The notes: generated from the sequence alone by a model not told the origin. A stretch of 64,000 nt of DNA from Rhizobium sp. RU33A (GCF_900156055.1 NZ_FTMQ01000003.1:496001-560000); one strand, 5' to 3'. Shown: positions 1 to 8,666, counted from the stretch's first letter. Numbers and translations: made by a program.

Positions 1-645
1 CTCATCGATCCCTTTCTGACCCACAATCCGGGCTTCGCCGGTCTCGACCGGAAGGAAATGACCAAGGGGGTCACGCATATTCTGCTCACCCACGGTCACG
101 GCGACCATGTCGGCGATACGGTGCAGCTCGCGCAGGAAACCGGCGCGACCGTGCTCGCCAATGCCGATCTCGCCGCCTGGCTCGGCACCAAGGGTGTCGA
201 CAAGCTGGAAATGGGCAATACCGGCGGCACCATTCATTTCGAAGGCTTCTCGGTGACCTTCACCAACGCCCTGCATTCCTCCGCTCAGATCACCGAAGAC
301 GGCGTGTCGCACGCGCTTGGCAATGCCAACGGCCTGATGCTGCATTTCGACGACGAAGCTTCGGTGCTGCATATGGGCGACACCGATATCTTCTCCGACA
401 TGAAGCTGATCCACGAATTGCATCAGCCCGATGTCGGCATCGTCCCGATCGGCGACCGTTTCACCATGGGCGGGGCAGTGGCGGCCCTGGCCTGCCAGCG
501 CTTCTTCGACTTCAAGACGGCGATACCCTGCCACTACGGCTCCTTCCCGATCATCGACCAGACGCCGGAGAAATTCGTCGCCGGCATGGATGGAACGCGC
601 ACCCGTGTGGCCACCCCGCAGGCCGGAACGGCCATCGAGGTCTGA
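1..645 (+). CDS. UPF0173-type metal-dependent hydrolase, 5' end outside window
   Basis: Partial metallo-beta-lactamase-fold hydrolase. The frame is open from base 1, beginning with the residues LIDPF, so the true start lies upstream and the ATG at 58 is internal. The zinc-binding motif HGHGDHVGD is encoded at about 91-117. Later metal-ligand segments are seen, including an HMGDTD stretch near 370 and a conserved PCHYG near 530. The gene ends in TGA just before gatC. In the family the substrate is generally unknown. The family call is fairly secure; the substrate cannot be read from sequence. Confidence 0.85.
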   Translation, partial: LIDPFLTHNPGFAGLDRKEMTKGVTHILLTHGHGDHVGDTVQLAQETGATVLANADLAAWLGTKGVDKLEMGNTGGTIHFEGFSVTFTNALHSSAQITEDGVSHALGNANGLMLHFDDEASVLHMGDTDIFSDMKLIHELHQPDVGIVPIGDRFTMGGAVAALACQRFFDFKTAIPCHYGSFPIIDQTPEKFVAGMDGTRTRVATPQAGTAIEV

Positions 646-711
646 CAAACCCCGTTGCTTCGGCGCTTGACGGCCATTATAGCGAAGAAAACAGCTTATC
701 CGGAGAATGCC

Positions 712-999
712 ATGTCTGTTGACCTCGCCACCGTCAAGCGCGTCGCGCGCCTTGCCCGCATCGCTGTCAGCGAGGAGGATGCCGCACGCATGACCGGGGA
801 ATTGAATGGCATTCTCGGTTTCGTCGAGCAGCTGAACGAAGTGGATGTGACCGGTGTCGAGCCGATGACCTCGGTCACCCCCATGGCCATGAAGAAGCGC
901 GAAGACGTCGTCACCGACGGCAACAAGGCCGACGACATCGTCGCCAATGCGCCGGCCACCGATCGCAATTTCTTCCAGGTTCCGAAGGTCGTCGAATAA
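712..999 (+). CDS. gatC: Asp-tRNA(Asn)/Glu-tRNA(Gln) amidotransferase subunit C
   Basis: Small 95-residue subunit of the GatCAB complex, which amidates mischarged Glu-tRNA(Gln) or Asp-tRNA(Asn) in the cytoplasm. It acts as a scaffold that stabilises GatA and GatB. The N-terminus [17 protein letters not shown] and the internal EPMTSVTPM are typical of GatC. The start at 712 is preferred over an in-frame start at 655 because it follows the purine-rich CGGAGAATGCC and gives the usual family length. gatA follows after 78 bases on the same strand, and gatB lies about 4 kb further on. Confidence 0.95.
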   Translation: MSVDLATVKRVARLARIAVSEEDAARMTGELNGILGFVEQLNEVDVTGVEPMTSVTPMAMKKREDVVTDGNKADDIVANAPATDRNFFQVPKVVE

Positions 1000-1077
1000 G
1001 ACGCCGTCCGCATCCTGAGAGCGCCTCCCGTTTCTTGAGGGCCTGCCGGCCCGCCGACAGTTTGAAGTGAACCTGCT

Positions 1078-2559
1078 ATGAGCGAATTGATCAGCCTCAC
1101 CATCGCCGAAGCCCGCGCGAAACTCGCCGCCAAGGAGATCAAGGCCGTCGAACTGACGGACGCCTATCTCGCCGCGATCGAGGGTGCGAACAACGATCTG
1201 AACGCCTATGTCGCCGTGACCCCGGATGTTGCCCGCGACATGGCGAAGGCATCTGACGCCCGCATCGCGGATGGCAAGGCCGGTGTGCTCGAAGGCATTC
1301 CGCTCGGCGTCAAGGATCTCTACGCTACCCGCGATGTGCATACTCAGGCCTGCAGCCACATCCTCGACGGCTTCAAGCCGAAGTATGAATCGACCGTGAC
1401 CCAGAACCTCTGGGATGCCGGCGCCGTTATGCTCGGCAAGCTCAACATGGACGAATTCGCCATGGGCTCGTCGAACGAGAGCTCCTATTACGGTCCTGCC
1501 GTTAACCCGTGGAAGGCCAAGGGGTCGGAGGAGAAGCTGGTTCCCGGCGGCTCCTCCGGTGGCTCTGCCGCGGCCGTTGCTGCGCATCTCTGCGCCGGTG
1601 CCACGGCAACCGACACCGGCGGCTCGATCCGCCAGCCGGCTGCTCTCACCGGCACCGTCGGCATCAAGCCGACTTACGGCCGCTGCTCGCGTTTCGGCAT
1701 CGTCGCCTTTGCCTCGTCGCTCGATCAGGCCGGTCCCATCGCCCGCGACGTCCGCGATGCTGCGATCCTTCTGAAATCCATGGCCAGCGTTGACCCGAAA
1801 GACACGACGTCTGTCGACCTGCCGGTTCCGGACTACGAAAAGGCCATCGGCGGCTCGGTGAAGGGCATGAAGATCGGCATTCCCAAGGAATACCATATCG
1901 AAGGCATGTCGGAAGAGGTCCTGGCCCTCTGGCAGCAGGGCATTGCCTGGCTCAAGGAGGCCGGCGCCGAGATCGTCGACATTTCCCTGCCGCACACGAA
2001 ATACGCGCTGCCGGCCTATTACATCGTCGCACCTGCCGAAGCCTCGTCGAACCTCGCCCGCTATGACGGCGTCCGTTACGGTCTGCGCGTCGACGGCAAG
2101 GACATTGTCGACATGTATGAAAAGACCCGTGCTGCAGGCTTCGGCAAGGAAGTCCAGCGCCGCATCATGATCGGCACCTACGTGCTCTCGGCCGGCTACT
2201 ATGACGCCTACTACCTGAAGGCCCAGAAGGTCCGCACGCTGATCAAGCGCGACTTCGAACTCGCCTTCGAAGCCGGCGTCGATGCGATCCTGACGCCGAT
2301 CACGCCGTCGTCTGCCTTTGCGATCGGCGACAAGGAACTCGCGGCCGATCCGGTCAAAATGTACCAGCAGGACGTCTTCAGCATCACGCTCAACATGGCC
2401 GGTCTGCCGGGCATCTCGGTTCCCGCCGGCCTCGATGCCAAGGGCCTGCCACTCGGTCTTCAGGTCATCGGCAAGCCCTTCGAGGAGGAAACCCTCTTCA
2501 AGACGGCCCATGTTATCGAACAGGCTGCCGGCAAGTTCACGCCGGCCAAATGGTGGTAA
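1078..2559 (+). CDS. gatA: Asp-tRNA(Asn)/Glu-tRNA(Gln) amidotransferase subunit A
   Basis: Glutaminase subunit (493 residues) that releases ammonia from glutamine for transamidation of mischarged tRNA. The amidase-signature core is clear: a catalytic lysine at about residue 79 (GVKDLY), the glycine/serine-rich loop [12 protein letters not shown] with the cis-serine near 159, and the nucleophilic serine near 183 ([10 protein letters not shown]). Length is normal for GatA. The stop codon overlaps the start of the next gene, a GNAT acetyltransferase, which suggests translational coupling. The operon continues from gatC. Confidence 0.97.
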   Translation: MSELISLTIAEARAKLAAKEIKAVELTDAYLAAIEGANNDLNAYVAVTPDVARDMAKASDARIADGKAGVLEGIPLGVKDLYATRDVHTQACSHILDGFKPKYESTVTQNLWDAGAVMLGKLNMDEFAMGSSNESSYYGPAVNPWKAKGSEEKLVPGGSSGGSAAAVAAHLCAGATATDTGGSIRQPAALTGTVGIKPTYGRCSRFGIVAFASSLDQAGPIARDVRDAAILLKSMASVDPKDTTSVDLPVPDYEKAIGGSVKGMKIGIPKEYHIEGMSEEVLALWQQGIAWLKEAGAEIVDISLPHTKYALPAYYIVAPAEASSNLARYDGVRYGLRVDGKDIVDMYEKTRAAGFGKEVQRRIMIGTYVLSAGYYDAYYLKAQKVRTLIKRDFELAFEAGVDAILTPITPSSAFAIGDKELAADPVKMYQQDVFSITLNMAGLPGISVPAGLDAKGLPLGLQVIGKPFEEETLFKTAHVIEQAAGKFTPAKWW

Positions 2560-3035
2560 AGGACTTCGTCATCCGTGACATGACAGCGGCCGATGCGGAT
2601 AGCGTCGGCCGTGTCGGTTTCGACGCCTGGGCCGCCAACCCCGTGCTGAATGCCTTCGGTGTCGACATGATGGTTCGCATTCGCCTGAGCTTCCGCCGTT
2701 TTGCCCAGGAGCACTACAGCCTGATCACCATCGGCGAACTCGGCGACGAAATTGCGGGCTGGATCGCCCGCGACGGTGCCCGCGACTACATCTCCGATCT
2801 CTGGGTGAGCCCCGCCCATCAGGGGCTTGGCATCGGCTCGGCGCTCGTCTCGAGGCTGCTGCGCGAGATGCGCGCCGAAGGCTTGAAACGCGCACGGATC
2901 GACACGCACGCCGCCAACGAAGCTGCGATCCGGCTCTACAAGGATCTGGGCTTCACCATCGTCTGGCGCGGCATGCTGCACTCGCCGTCCATGGGCATGG
3001 CGGTCGACAAGGTGAAGATGCAGCTGGTGTTTTAG
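2550..3035 (+). CDS. GNAT family N-acetyltransferase coupled to gatA
   Basis: 161-residue acetyltransferase of unknown substrate. The acetyl-CoA binding motif A is seen as [11 protein letters not shown], followed by the usual [13 protein letters not shown] block (motif B). The ATG at 2550 lies inside the last codons of gatA (10-base overlap), so translation is probably coupled. It is visibly paralogous to the GNAT at 4131: both share an AGW-AR segment followed by a DLW or DFW strand before motif A. Whether it has any role linked to tRNA amidation is unknown. Confidence 0.85.
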   Translation: MVVKDFVIRDMTAADADSVGRVGFDAWAANPVLNAFGVDMMVRIRLSFRRFAQEHYSLITIGELGDEIAGWIARDGARDYISDLWVSPAHQGLGIGSALVSRLLREMRAEGLKRARIDTHAANEAAIRLYKDLGFTIVWRGMLHSPSMGMAVDKVKMQLVF

Positions 3036-3289
3036 CGCGAGCGCCGACGCTGGCTTTCCATATAGGCCTTCAATACCGCATTCATCCGCGTCTGATACCC
3101 CTTGCCCTGCTGTCGAAACCAGTCAAGCACGTCGTTATCGAGCCGGACCGTGATCTGCGTTTTGGCGGATGGTGTCACGAGGATGGCCGTCTCGAAGAAC
3201 GCGTCATCGAGTTCCGGGATGTCGCTGTAATCAATCTCTGCGTCCGGACGGGACTGAAGCTCCTTAAGACGAGCGGCCGAGATGGTCAT
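3032..3289 (-). CDS. brnA: BrnA-like antitoxin
   Basis: 85-residue protein resembling the BrnA antitoxin. The C-terminal half has the ribbon-helix-helix pattern KTQITVRLDNDVLDWFRQQG, followed by a helix YQTRMNAVLKAYM that ends in a basic tail. In this family the antitoxin binds BrnT and represses its own promoter. Its start overlaps the end of the BrnT gene by 26 bases, the usual toxin-first order. Its 3' end overlaps the 3' end of the convergent GNAT gene by 4 bases. Confidence 0.85.
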   Translation of the reverse strand: MTISAARLKELQSRPDAEIDYSDIPELDDAFFETAILVTPSAKTQITVRLDNDVLDWFRQQGKGYQTRMNAVLKAYMESQRRRSR

Positions 3290-3548
3290 GATACTTTTGC
3301 CTTTCGCTGCGGTTCGCGAGACGGGCTGAGATGATGCGGGAGGTGCCGTCGCGGTCTGTATGTATGACGGCGATCACGATCAATCCCTGGATTGCGCCGA
3401 TGCTCATGTAGCGGGTTTCACCATAATCGCGACGCCCATCGACGCCGGTCAGAACATCGCCCTCGAAGATCAGCCGGGCTTCCTCAAAGGAGATGCCGTG
3501 CTTGATCTGGTTGGTGATATTCTTCGCGGCGTCCCACTCGTATTTCAT
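3264..3548 (-). CDS. brnT: BrnT-like ribonuclease toxin
   Basis: 94-residue BrnT family toxin, a RelE-fold ribonuclease in characterised members. Recognisable features are the N-terminal WDAAKNITNQIKHGISFEEA, the GETRYMSIG strand and the C-terminal IISARLANRSERQKY, which carry the conserved histidine, arginine and tyrosine positions. It is the upstream partner of the overlapping BrnA gene. A small inverted repeat (ACTAC-N4-GTAGT) lies just upstream at 3560-3573 and could be the operator. The YjhX-like gene ends 50 bases upstream on the same strand. Confidence 0.88.
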   Translation of the reverse strand: MKYEWDAAKNITNQIKHGISFEEARLIFEGDVLTGVDGRRDYGETRYMSIGAIQGLIVIAVIHTDRDGTSRIISARLANRSERQKYHDHLGRSS

Positions 3549-3559
3549 GTTTAAGTGTA

Positions 3560-3573
3560 ACTACGAATGTAGT
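3560..3573. promoter_or_regulatory. Possible BrnA operator
   Basis: Inverted repeat ACTAC-GAAT-GTAGT located 12-25 bases upstream of the BrnT start codon, in the 50-base gap between the YjhX-like gene and BrnT. BrnA antitoxins are known autorepressors that bind palindromes near their promoter, so position and symmetry fit. The arms are only 5 bases long, so this is tentative. Confidence 0.3.
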
Positions 3574-3598
3574 GGCGGGCAAGAGTCTCGCGTCCAGC

Positions 3599-3856
3599 TC
3601 ACCGGTTATCCAGCTCAGCCCTTACAAGCCTCAAGCCCCGTTCGGTGATCCGATAAGGCTTGCCCTGTTTCGAGCTGATCGCCTTCAGGCGTTTCAGCCT
3701 GCGAAAGAGCTCGAGGTCGAAGCCGGGATAGAGCCAGCCGTCGCGGGAGAAGCACAAGGCCTTATCGATCTTGCGTCGGTCGTCGCGGTGAAGTTCGATC
3801 CAGCCGCCCTGGGCCATGAGATGAAGGATACGCTGATCCGTGCGTGAAATATCCAT
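3599..3856 (-). CDS. YjhX (TopAI/UPF0386) family toxin-like protein
   Basis: 85-residue protein that matches the Escherichia coli YjhX (TopAI) family in length and along its sequence: N-terminal ISRTDQRILHLMAQGG, a middle CFSRDG, ELFRRLKRLK, and the diagnostic C-terminal GKPYRIT...VRAELDNR. YjhX inhibits DNA topoisomerase I and is neutralised by YjhQ, a GNAT-fold protein. Here a GNAT gene starts 274 bases away, divergently, at 4131. On its own strand it is followed by BrnT and BrnA, so the three genes could be co-transcribed. Whether it is toxic is inferred only. Confidence 0.82.
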   Translation of the reverse strand: MDISRTDQRILHLMAQGGWIELHRDDRRKIDKALCFSRDGWLYPGFDLELFRRLKRLKAISSKQGKPYRITERGLRLVRAELDNR

Positions 3857-4130
3857 GGTGTGATGTCCGGAGAAGCGCGCGGCGTAGCGCGCATGAAAAC
3901 GGGTCCGGCGCCAGAAGGCGTCGGGGCTTCGTTTTCTGGCCCTGGCCGATCGCTCCCTCGATGGGGCGCGGGCAGGGCCTTTATCGGGTCTCGGACAAAC
4001 CGAACATCAAAACTCCTGTACACAGCGTTTTGATATCACGATGCGCTTTGTGGCGTCCATGACAGCAATGTCACACGCTCTGGTCAAGAATCATCACCAA
4101 TGTTTTACTATCGACAAAGAAGAGGTGAGG

Positions 4131-4640
4131 ATGGTCACGATCCGCAAGGCACGACAGGATGACGCAAGGCTGCTGACGGACATCGGCATGCGTGCGTGGC
4201 GCAAGGCCATGGCGTCCGTCGGCGAGGCGGAGGAAATGGCGGCCAATGCACGGGACGCTTTTGCGCGCTTCGCGGAAGATGGCTGGATCACCATTACCGT
4301 CGTCGAAGTCTCCAGCGTTCCCGCCGGCTGGGCCGCGCGCGAAGACATGGATGAGAACATCACCGATTTCTGGATCGAGCCAGATTTGGAGGGGCAGGGG
4401 CTCGGCAGCAGATTGCTGCAGGCGGTCGAGGATGAACTCAGGGCACAAGGCATCCCGCTCGCCCGCCTTCAGACCCATGCGATGAACAGCGATGCACTGA
4501 AGTTCTTCGAAAGAAAGGGCTATCAGGTGAACTGGCTGACCGTCAGCTACAATCCCAAGCTTGATCGCGATGTGCAGTCCGTTGGCCTGTCCAAGTCGCT
4601 ATCGGAAGCCGGCGGCAGCGGCTATGGCCAGGAATTCTAG
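4131..4640 (+). CDS. GNAT family N-acetyltransferase, divergent from the YjhX-like gene
   Basis: 169-residue acetyltransferase. The start at 4131 is chosen because of the purine-rich AGAGGTGAGG directly before ATG and because the protein then begins with the typical VTIRKARQDDARLL strand; an in-frame start at 4041 would add an unlikely extension. Motif A is EGQGLGSRLLQ and motif B NSDALKFFERKGY. It is paralogous to the GNAT at 2550. Its position next to the YjhX-like gene recalls the E. coli YjhX-YjhQ pair. Its 3' end overlaps the convergent DUF1294 gene by 4 bases. Confidence 0.83.
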   Translation: MVTIRKARQDDARLLTDIGMRAWRKAMASVGEAEEMAANARDAFARFAEDGWITITVVEVSSVPAGWAAREDMDENITDFWIEPDLEGQGLGSRLLQAVEDELRAQGIPLARLQTHAMNSDALKFFERKGYQVNWLTVSYNPKLDRDVQSVGLSKSLSEAGGSGYGQEF

Positions 4641-4972
4641 ATGAGCCGTTCCAGAAGAAGAGCAGCCTCGTCCGCCGCATGAAGGACCGCTTCTGGAATG
4701 AGTGCAATCAGTAGGATGATAACAATGTGCAGCCCCGCCATGAGCGGCAGCAGGACAGGAAAGGGCGCTTTCCGCGTCTTGTGACGCAAAAGCCGCTGGC
4801 AGGCAAAGGCGCCCAGGCCGCCACCGAAAACCGCAAGCAGGATAAGGGTATCCTCGCGCACGCGCCACGCCCCTTGCGTGGCCGCCATCTTGTCGAAGGC
4901 ATAGACGCAAAACACGATCCCGTTCCACAGGGCAAAGATCGCAAGCAGGGTGAGGATGGTGTCAGTTTGCAT
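4637..4972 (-). CDS. DUF1294 small membrane protein
   Basis: 111-residue inner-membrane protein of the DUF1294 type. The N-terminal hydrophobic segment (about residues 6-24) is followed by the family hallmark VYAFDKMAA, then WRVRED and a second hydrophobic stretch LLAVFGGGLGAFACQ with the basic loop RHKTRK. A third hydrophobic segment lies near residues 72-92. Members often have two to three transmembrane helices and no known function. It is convergent with the GNAT gene upstream and faces away from gatB. Confidence 0.8.
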   Translation of the reverse strand: MQTDTILTLLAIFALWNGIVFCVYAFDKMAATQGAWRVREDTLILLAVFGGGLGAFACQRLLRHKTRKAPFPVLLPLMAGLHIVIILLIALIPEAVLHAADEAALLLERLI

Positions 4973-5044
4973 GGCGACCGAAGTCTAGCCAGTGATTGTG
5001 CCTTTTCCGTCAACGGAGGCGCGCGTTGCCAACATCCCACAAGT

Positions 5045-5073
5045 CTTGCACCTTCGGCCCAATTGCTCTACCT
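5045..5073 (+). promoter_or_regulatory. Candidate promoter for gatB
   Basis: CTTGCA, 17 bases, then CTACCT. This resembles the rhizobial housekeeping pattern CTTGAC-N17-CTATAT. It lies about 40 bases upstream of the gatB start in a region with no gene on this strand. Only the pattern and position support it. Confidence 0.4.
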
Positions 5074-5110
5074 CACGAGACAACACGTCCACGCATGACA
5101 TGAGCATCCG

Positions 5111-6616
5111 ATGACCCTGGTAGACACTCGCACGCCCGATCCGAAACGCTTCATCCCCGGTGCCACCGGTGACTGGGAAGTCATCATCGGCATGGAAGTC
5201 CATGCCCAGGTGATGTCGAATTCCAAGCTGTTTTCCGGCGCCTCGACCGTCTTCGGCAATGCGCCGAATTCCAACGTCTCGCTCGTCGATGCCGCCATGC
5301 CCGGGATGCTGCCCGTCATCAACGGGGAATGCGTGGCCCAGGCTGTCCGCACCGGTCTTGGCCTGAAGGCCCAGATCAACAAGCGCTCGATCTTCGACCG
5401 CAAGAACTACTTCTATCCGGACCTGCCGCAGGGCTATCAGATCTCGCAGTTCAAGGACCCGATCGTCGGCGAAGGCAAGATCATCATCTCGCTCGGCCCC
5501 GACCGTCAGGGCAATTTCGAGGATATCGAGATCGGCATCGAGCGCCTACATCTGGAACAGGATGCCGGCAAGTCAATGCACGACCAGCATCCGACCATGT
5601 CCTACGTGGATCTCAACCGCTCCGGCGTCGCCCTGATGGAAATCGTGTCGAAGCCCGACATGCGTTCGTCTGACGAAGCCAAGGCCTATATGACCAAGCT
5701 GCGCTCGATCGTGCGTTATCTCGGCACCTGCGACGGCAACATGGACGAAGGCTCGATGCGCGCCGACGTCAACGTCTCCGTGCGCAAACCAGGCGGCGAA
5801 TTCGGCACGCGCTGCGAAATCAAGAACGTCAACTCGATCCGCTTCATCGGCCAGGCCATCGAATACGAAGCCCGTCGCCAGATCGCGATCATCGAGGATG
5901 GCGGCACGATCGACCAGGAAACCCGTCTCTTCGATCCGGGCAAGGGCGAGACCCGTTCCATGCGCTCGAAGGAAGATGCGCATGACTATCGCTACTTCCC
6001 CGATCCGGACTTGCTGCCGCTCGAATTCGACGACGCCTTCGTCGAGGAGCTGAAGAAGTCGCTTCCCGAGCTGCCCGACGACAAGAAGGCACGTTTTGTG
6101 TCGGAACTCGGCCTCTCCGTCTATGACGCTTCCGTGCTCGTGTCGGAAAAGGCGATCGCCGACTATTTCGAAGCCGTGGCCGAAGGCCGCGATGGCAAGA
6201 CGGCCGCCAACTGGGTCATCAACGACCTACTGGGCGCCTTGAACAAAGCCGGCAAAGCCATTGAAGAGACTCCGGTTTCGCCCGCCCAGCTTGGCGGAAT
6301 CATCGACCTCATCAAGGCCGAAACCATCTCGGGCAAGATCGCCAAGGATCTCTTCGAGATCGTCTTCAACGAGGGTGGTGATCCGGCCGAAATCGTCGAG
6401 AGCCGCGGCATGCGCCAAGTGACCGACACCGGCGCCATCGAAAAGGCCGTCGATGAGATCATGGCAGCAAACCCCGACCAGGTGGCCAAGGTGCTTGCCA
6501 AGCCGACGCTTGCCGGCTGGTTTGTCGGCCAGGTGATGAAGGCGACCGGCGGCAAGGCCAACCCGCAGGCCGTTCAGGCCCTGGTCAAGGCCAAGCTCGG
6601 CATCGTCGAGGAGTAA
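5111..6616 (+). CDS. gatB: Asp-tRNA(Asn)/Glu-tRNA(Gln) amidotransferase subunit B
   Basis: 501-residue tRNA-binding and kinase subunit of GatCAB, which phosphorylates the mischarged carboxylate before ammonia transfer. Seen are the N-terminal signature [14 protein letters not shown], the [13 protein letters not shown] block, HLEQDAGKS, and the C-terminal YqeY-like tRNA-binding tail ending in [14 protein letters not shown]. Length is normal. It is separated from gatC and gatA by the GNAT/toxin-antitoxin patch and has its own candidate promoter at 5045. A GNAT gene begins 4 bases after its stop codon. Confidence 0.97.
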   Translation: MTLVDTRTPDPKRFIPGATGDWEVIIGMEVHAQVMSNSKLFSGASTVFGNAPNSNVSLVDAAMPGMLPVINGECVAQAVRTGLGLKAQINKRSIFDRKNYFYPDLPQGYQISQFKDPIVGEGKIIISLGPDRQGNFEDIEIGIERLHLEQDAGKSMHDQHPTMSYVDLNRSGVALMEIVSKPDMRSSDEAKAYMTKLRSIVRYLGTCDGNMDEGSMRADVNVSVRKPGGEFGTRCEIKNVNSIRFIGQAIEYEARRQIAIIEDGGTIDQETRLFDPGKGETRSMRSKEDAHDYRYFPDPDLLPLEFDDAFVEELKKSLPELPDDKKARFVSELGLSVYDASVLVSEKAIADYFEAVAEGRDGKTAANWVINDLLGALNKAGKAIEETPVSPAQLGGIIDLIKAETISGKIAKDLFEIVFNEGGDPAEIVESRGMRQVTDTGAIEKAVDEIMAANPDQVAKVLAKPTLAGWFVGQVMKATGGKANPQAVQALVKAKLGIVEE

Positions 6617-6620
6617 GGCA

Positions 6621-7118
6621 TTGTTCTTCGTCCGCACGGCCACCGACCGGGATGTGGAACCGCTCCGCGCCCTGCTGACGCAGAGTTTCCACGCGACCTA
6701 TGACCGGTTCTATGGTCCGGCCAAGGTTGCCGAATTGATCGCGGCCTGGCACTCGCCGGCCGAGATCAAGCGGCGCATCCACGTCAAAGGCGGCGAGTAT
6801 CTTGTCGCCGACGACGGCAAGCGGATCGGCGGCATGGCCTTTGCTGCCATCTCCGAGAAGCTGACCAAGACAGCGATCCTGCATCAGCTCTATGTCCACC
6901 CGGACCATCAGCGCCAGGGCATCGGTCGCGATCTCTTCGCCGAGATCGAGACCTGCTTCCCCGATGCCGAAATCCTGAGGCTGGAAGTCGAGCCGCAGAA
7001 TGCCGGCGCCATCGCCTTTTACGAGGCACATGATTTCGTCGAGGTCGACCGCACGAAGAATTGCGGCGGTCCCGACAGCGGGATCGAGGCTGTGATCATG
7101 GAAAAGCCGCTCAAGTGA
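6621..7118 (+). CDS. GNAT family N-acetyltransferase coupled to gatB
   Basis: 165-residue acetyltransferase beginning with TTG, 4 bases after the gatB stop. The ribosome binding site GAGGAG overlaps the gatB stop region, so translation is probably coupled. Motif A is HQRQGIGRDLF and the C-terminal block NAGAIAFYEAHDFVEV is standard for this fold. The substrate is unknown. The stop codon lies inside a strong terminator hairpin. A GNAT following gatB mirrors the one following gatA, but the two differ clearly in sequence. Confidence 0.85.
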   Translation: MFFVRTATDRDVEPLRALLTQSFHATYDRFYGPAKVAELIAAWHSPAEIKRRIHVKGGEYLVADDGKRIGGMAFAAISEKLTKTAILHQLYVHPDHQRQGIGRDLFAEIETCFPDAEILRLEVEPQNAGAIAFYEAHDFVEVDRTKNCGGPDSGIEAVIMEKPLK

Positions 7119-7129
7119 GCGGCTTTTTT
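7102..7129 (+). terminator. Rho-independent terminator of the gatB operon
   Basis: AAAAGCCGCTC, short AAGT loop, GAGCGGC, then TTTTTT. The hairpin includes the stop codon of the GNAT gene. The 5' arm begins with AAAA, so the element is symmetric and could also stop transcripts of the convergent minus-strand gene ending at 7146. Confidence 0.88.
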
Positions 7130-7145
7130 GTACTCGGGCCCTGGT

Positions 7146-7580
7146 TCAGGTGAACGGTGCTTCCGTCACCGTGCCGTCTTCGTCGATGAGTTGCACGGCG
7201 GTGCATTCGATGAGGCCATCCTCTTTGGCATTGCTGCAGGCAAGCTCGGCGGCCTTCAGGGCCAGTTCGCGGGTCTGCCAGCCACAGGAAAACTGGTGCC
7301 AGTGCGGCCCGCCATCGGCCATCATGAAGATGTCGACGCTCCAGTTGCCCGGGGAACAGACAGCATTCACCTCGCAGGCCTCGACCGTTCCGCCGCCCTC
7401 GATGCACTGCTTGACGGCGCAGTCGATGGCGCTTGCCGCATCCTTCTCTGCGCAGAGCCCCGAGCTCATCTCCGGCGCCTGCACATAGGCGATTGCCTTG
7501 CGCCCGCCATCCTGGGCTCCGGCCGAAACGGCCGAGAGAGTTACGCACAGAATTGTCACCAGCCGTCGCATGCCTGTCAT
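7146..7580 (-). CDS. Secreted cysteine-rich protein of unknown function
   Basis: 144-residue protein with a signal peptide (MRRLVTILCVTLSAVSAGAQ) and several cysteines spaced as in secreted disulphide proteins (for example GLCAEKDAASAIDCAVKQC and CSNAKEDGLIEC). The repeated pattern of a basic/alanine helix around cysteines resembles DUF4189-type proteins, but I cannot confirm this. The ATG at 7580 is preferred over the preceding TTG because GGGGGA lies 7 bases upstream. It is convergent with the gatB-linked GNAT. No function is assigned. Confidence 0.7.
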   Translation of the reverse strand: MTGMRRLVTILCVTLSAVSAGAQDGGRKAIAYVQAPEMSSGLCAEKDAASAIDCAVKQCIEGGGTVEACEVNAVCSPGNWSVDIFMMADGGPHWHQFSCGWQTRELALKAAELACSNAKEDGLIECTAVQLIDEDGTVTEAPFT

Positions 7581-7637
7581 CAAGAAGTCCCCCGAGGTCG
7601 TTATGGAGCACTAGACTAGTGCAACAGCGGGGGCGGC

Positions 7638-8105
7638 ATGCAAGTCCAATCAGTACAGATCAGAGAAGCCACCGAGAATGATCTGGAGGCGATCGTCTCC
7701 CTCTTTGCCGATGATCCCCTCGGCGGCCATGGCGACACGACCGATCCTGAGGCCTTGCCCGAGTATCGCGCCGCATTTCGGAAGATTGCCGCCTCATCAA
7801 ACGAGATGCTCTATGTCGCAGAACTCGAAGGCGAGGTGGTCGGCACCTTCCAGACCATGGTCACCACCACCATGACCGCGCGTGGTGCATCCTCTCTGAT
7901 CGTTGAGGCCGTGCAGACAAGGGCCGACATGCGGGGCAGGGGCATTGGGGCGGTTATGATCAATTTCGCCATCGACAAGGCCCGCGCCGACGGCATGCGC
8001 CTCGTCCAGCTGACTTCGAACGCCGTGCGCTCGGACGCTCACCGCTTCTATGAGCGGCTCGGCTTCACGCCCTCCCATATCGGCTTCAAGCTAAAGCTGA
8101 AATGA
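7638..8105 (+). CDS. GNAT family N-acetyltransferase
   Basis: 155-residue acetyltransferase. It opens with VQIREATENDLEAIVSLF and contains motif A as MRGRGIGAVMI and a C-terminal SDAHRFYERLGF. The sequence GGDGDTTDPEAL-like acidic loop near residues 28-40 and the conserved VTTTMTARG strand are typical of aminoglycoside-like or amino-acid acetyltransferase groups with no assigned substrate. It is transcribed alone and lies divergent from the secreted-protein gene, 57 bases apart. Confidence 0.83.
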   Translation: MQVQSVQIREATENDLEAIVSLFADDPLGGHGDTTDPEALPEYRAAFRKIAASSNEMLYVAELEGEVVGTFQTMVTTTMTARGASSLIVEAVQTRADMRGRGIGAVMINFAIDKARADGMRLVQLTSNAVRSDAHRFYERLGFTPSHIGFKLKLK

Positions 8106-8213
8106 CGGGGGTGCGACGGGGAATCACTGGACAAGCGCAAGGCGAGGCGGCATAAGCGAGACAGGTTCGACAAGGCCGTCCTGCGGCCTGCGGTAATTGC
8201 CCAAGGATAAGAC

Positions 8214-8612
8214 ATGAAGCAGTTTCTCTTGCAGATCTTCACCTGGTGGAACGGTCAGACCATGGGGACCCGCTTCTTCACCTGGCGTCACGGCAAGCGT
8301 GTCGGCGAAGACGAGTTCGGCAATGTCTATTACGAAGGCCCGATGACGAGCTGGGGCCAGCCGAAGCGCTGGGTAATCTATAGCGGTTACGCCGAAGCCT
8401 CGAAGATCGCCTCCGGCTGGCACGGCTGGATGCATTACCGCACCGATACCCCGCCGTCGAAGGAAGACTACAAGCCGCGCGAATGGGAAAAGGCGCATCG
8501 CCCGAACCAGACTGGCACGGCTGCCGCCTATCGCCCGCAGGGCTCGATTTCCGCCACCGGCGAGCGTCCGCGCGTCACCGGCGACTACGATGCCTGGACG
8601 CCGGGCAGCTGA
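8214..8612 (+). CDS. NADH:ubiquinone oxidoreductase subunit NDUFA12 homologue
   Basis: 132-residue accessory subunit of respiratory complex I (17.2 kDa/B17.2 family), found in alphaproteobacteria and mitochondria. The family core is easily seen: GTRFFTWRHGKRVGEDEFGN, a WVIYSGYAEASKI block, and GWHGWMHYRTDTPPS. The C-terminal region is rich in basic and aromatic residues, as usual. It is followed by a terminator at 8640 and then the DUF2155 gene. Confidence 0.95.
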   Translation: MKQFLLQIFTWWNGQTMGTRFFTWRHGKRVGEDEFGNVYYEGPMTSWGQPKRWVIYSGYAEASKIASGWHGWMHYRTDTPPSKEDYKPREWEKAHRPNQTGTAAAYRPQGSISATGERPRVTGDYDAWTPGS

Positions 8613-8639
8613 TACCCGATTTGGCCATAATCCGGCATT

Positions 8640-8666
8640 AGGGCCTCTATCGTGAGGCCCTTCTTG
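8640..8666 (+). terminator. Rho-independent terminator after NDUFA12 gene
   Basis: AGGGCCTC and GAGGCCCT arms around a 6-base loop, followed by TTCTTGT. It sits 28 bases after the NDUFA12 stop and before the DUF2155 gene. Confidence 0.7.

Noticed and set aside
666..694. CTTGAC at 666 as a gatC promoter
   Set aside because: No acceptable -10 box 17 bases downstream.
3572..3847. Open frame on the plus strand opposite the YjhX-like gene
   Set aside because: The minus-strand frame matches a known family over its full length, so the plus-strand frame is a shadow.
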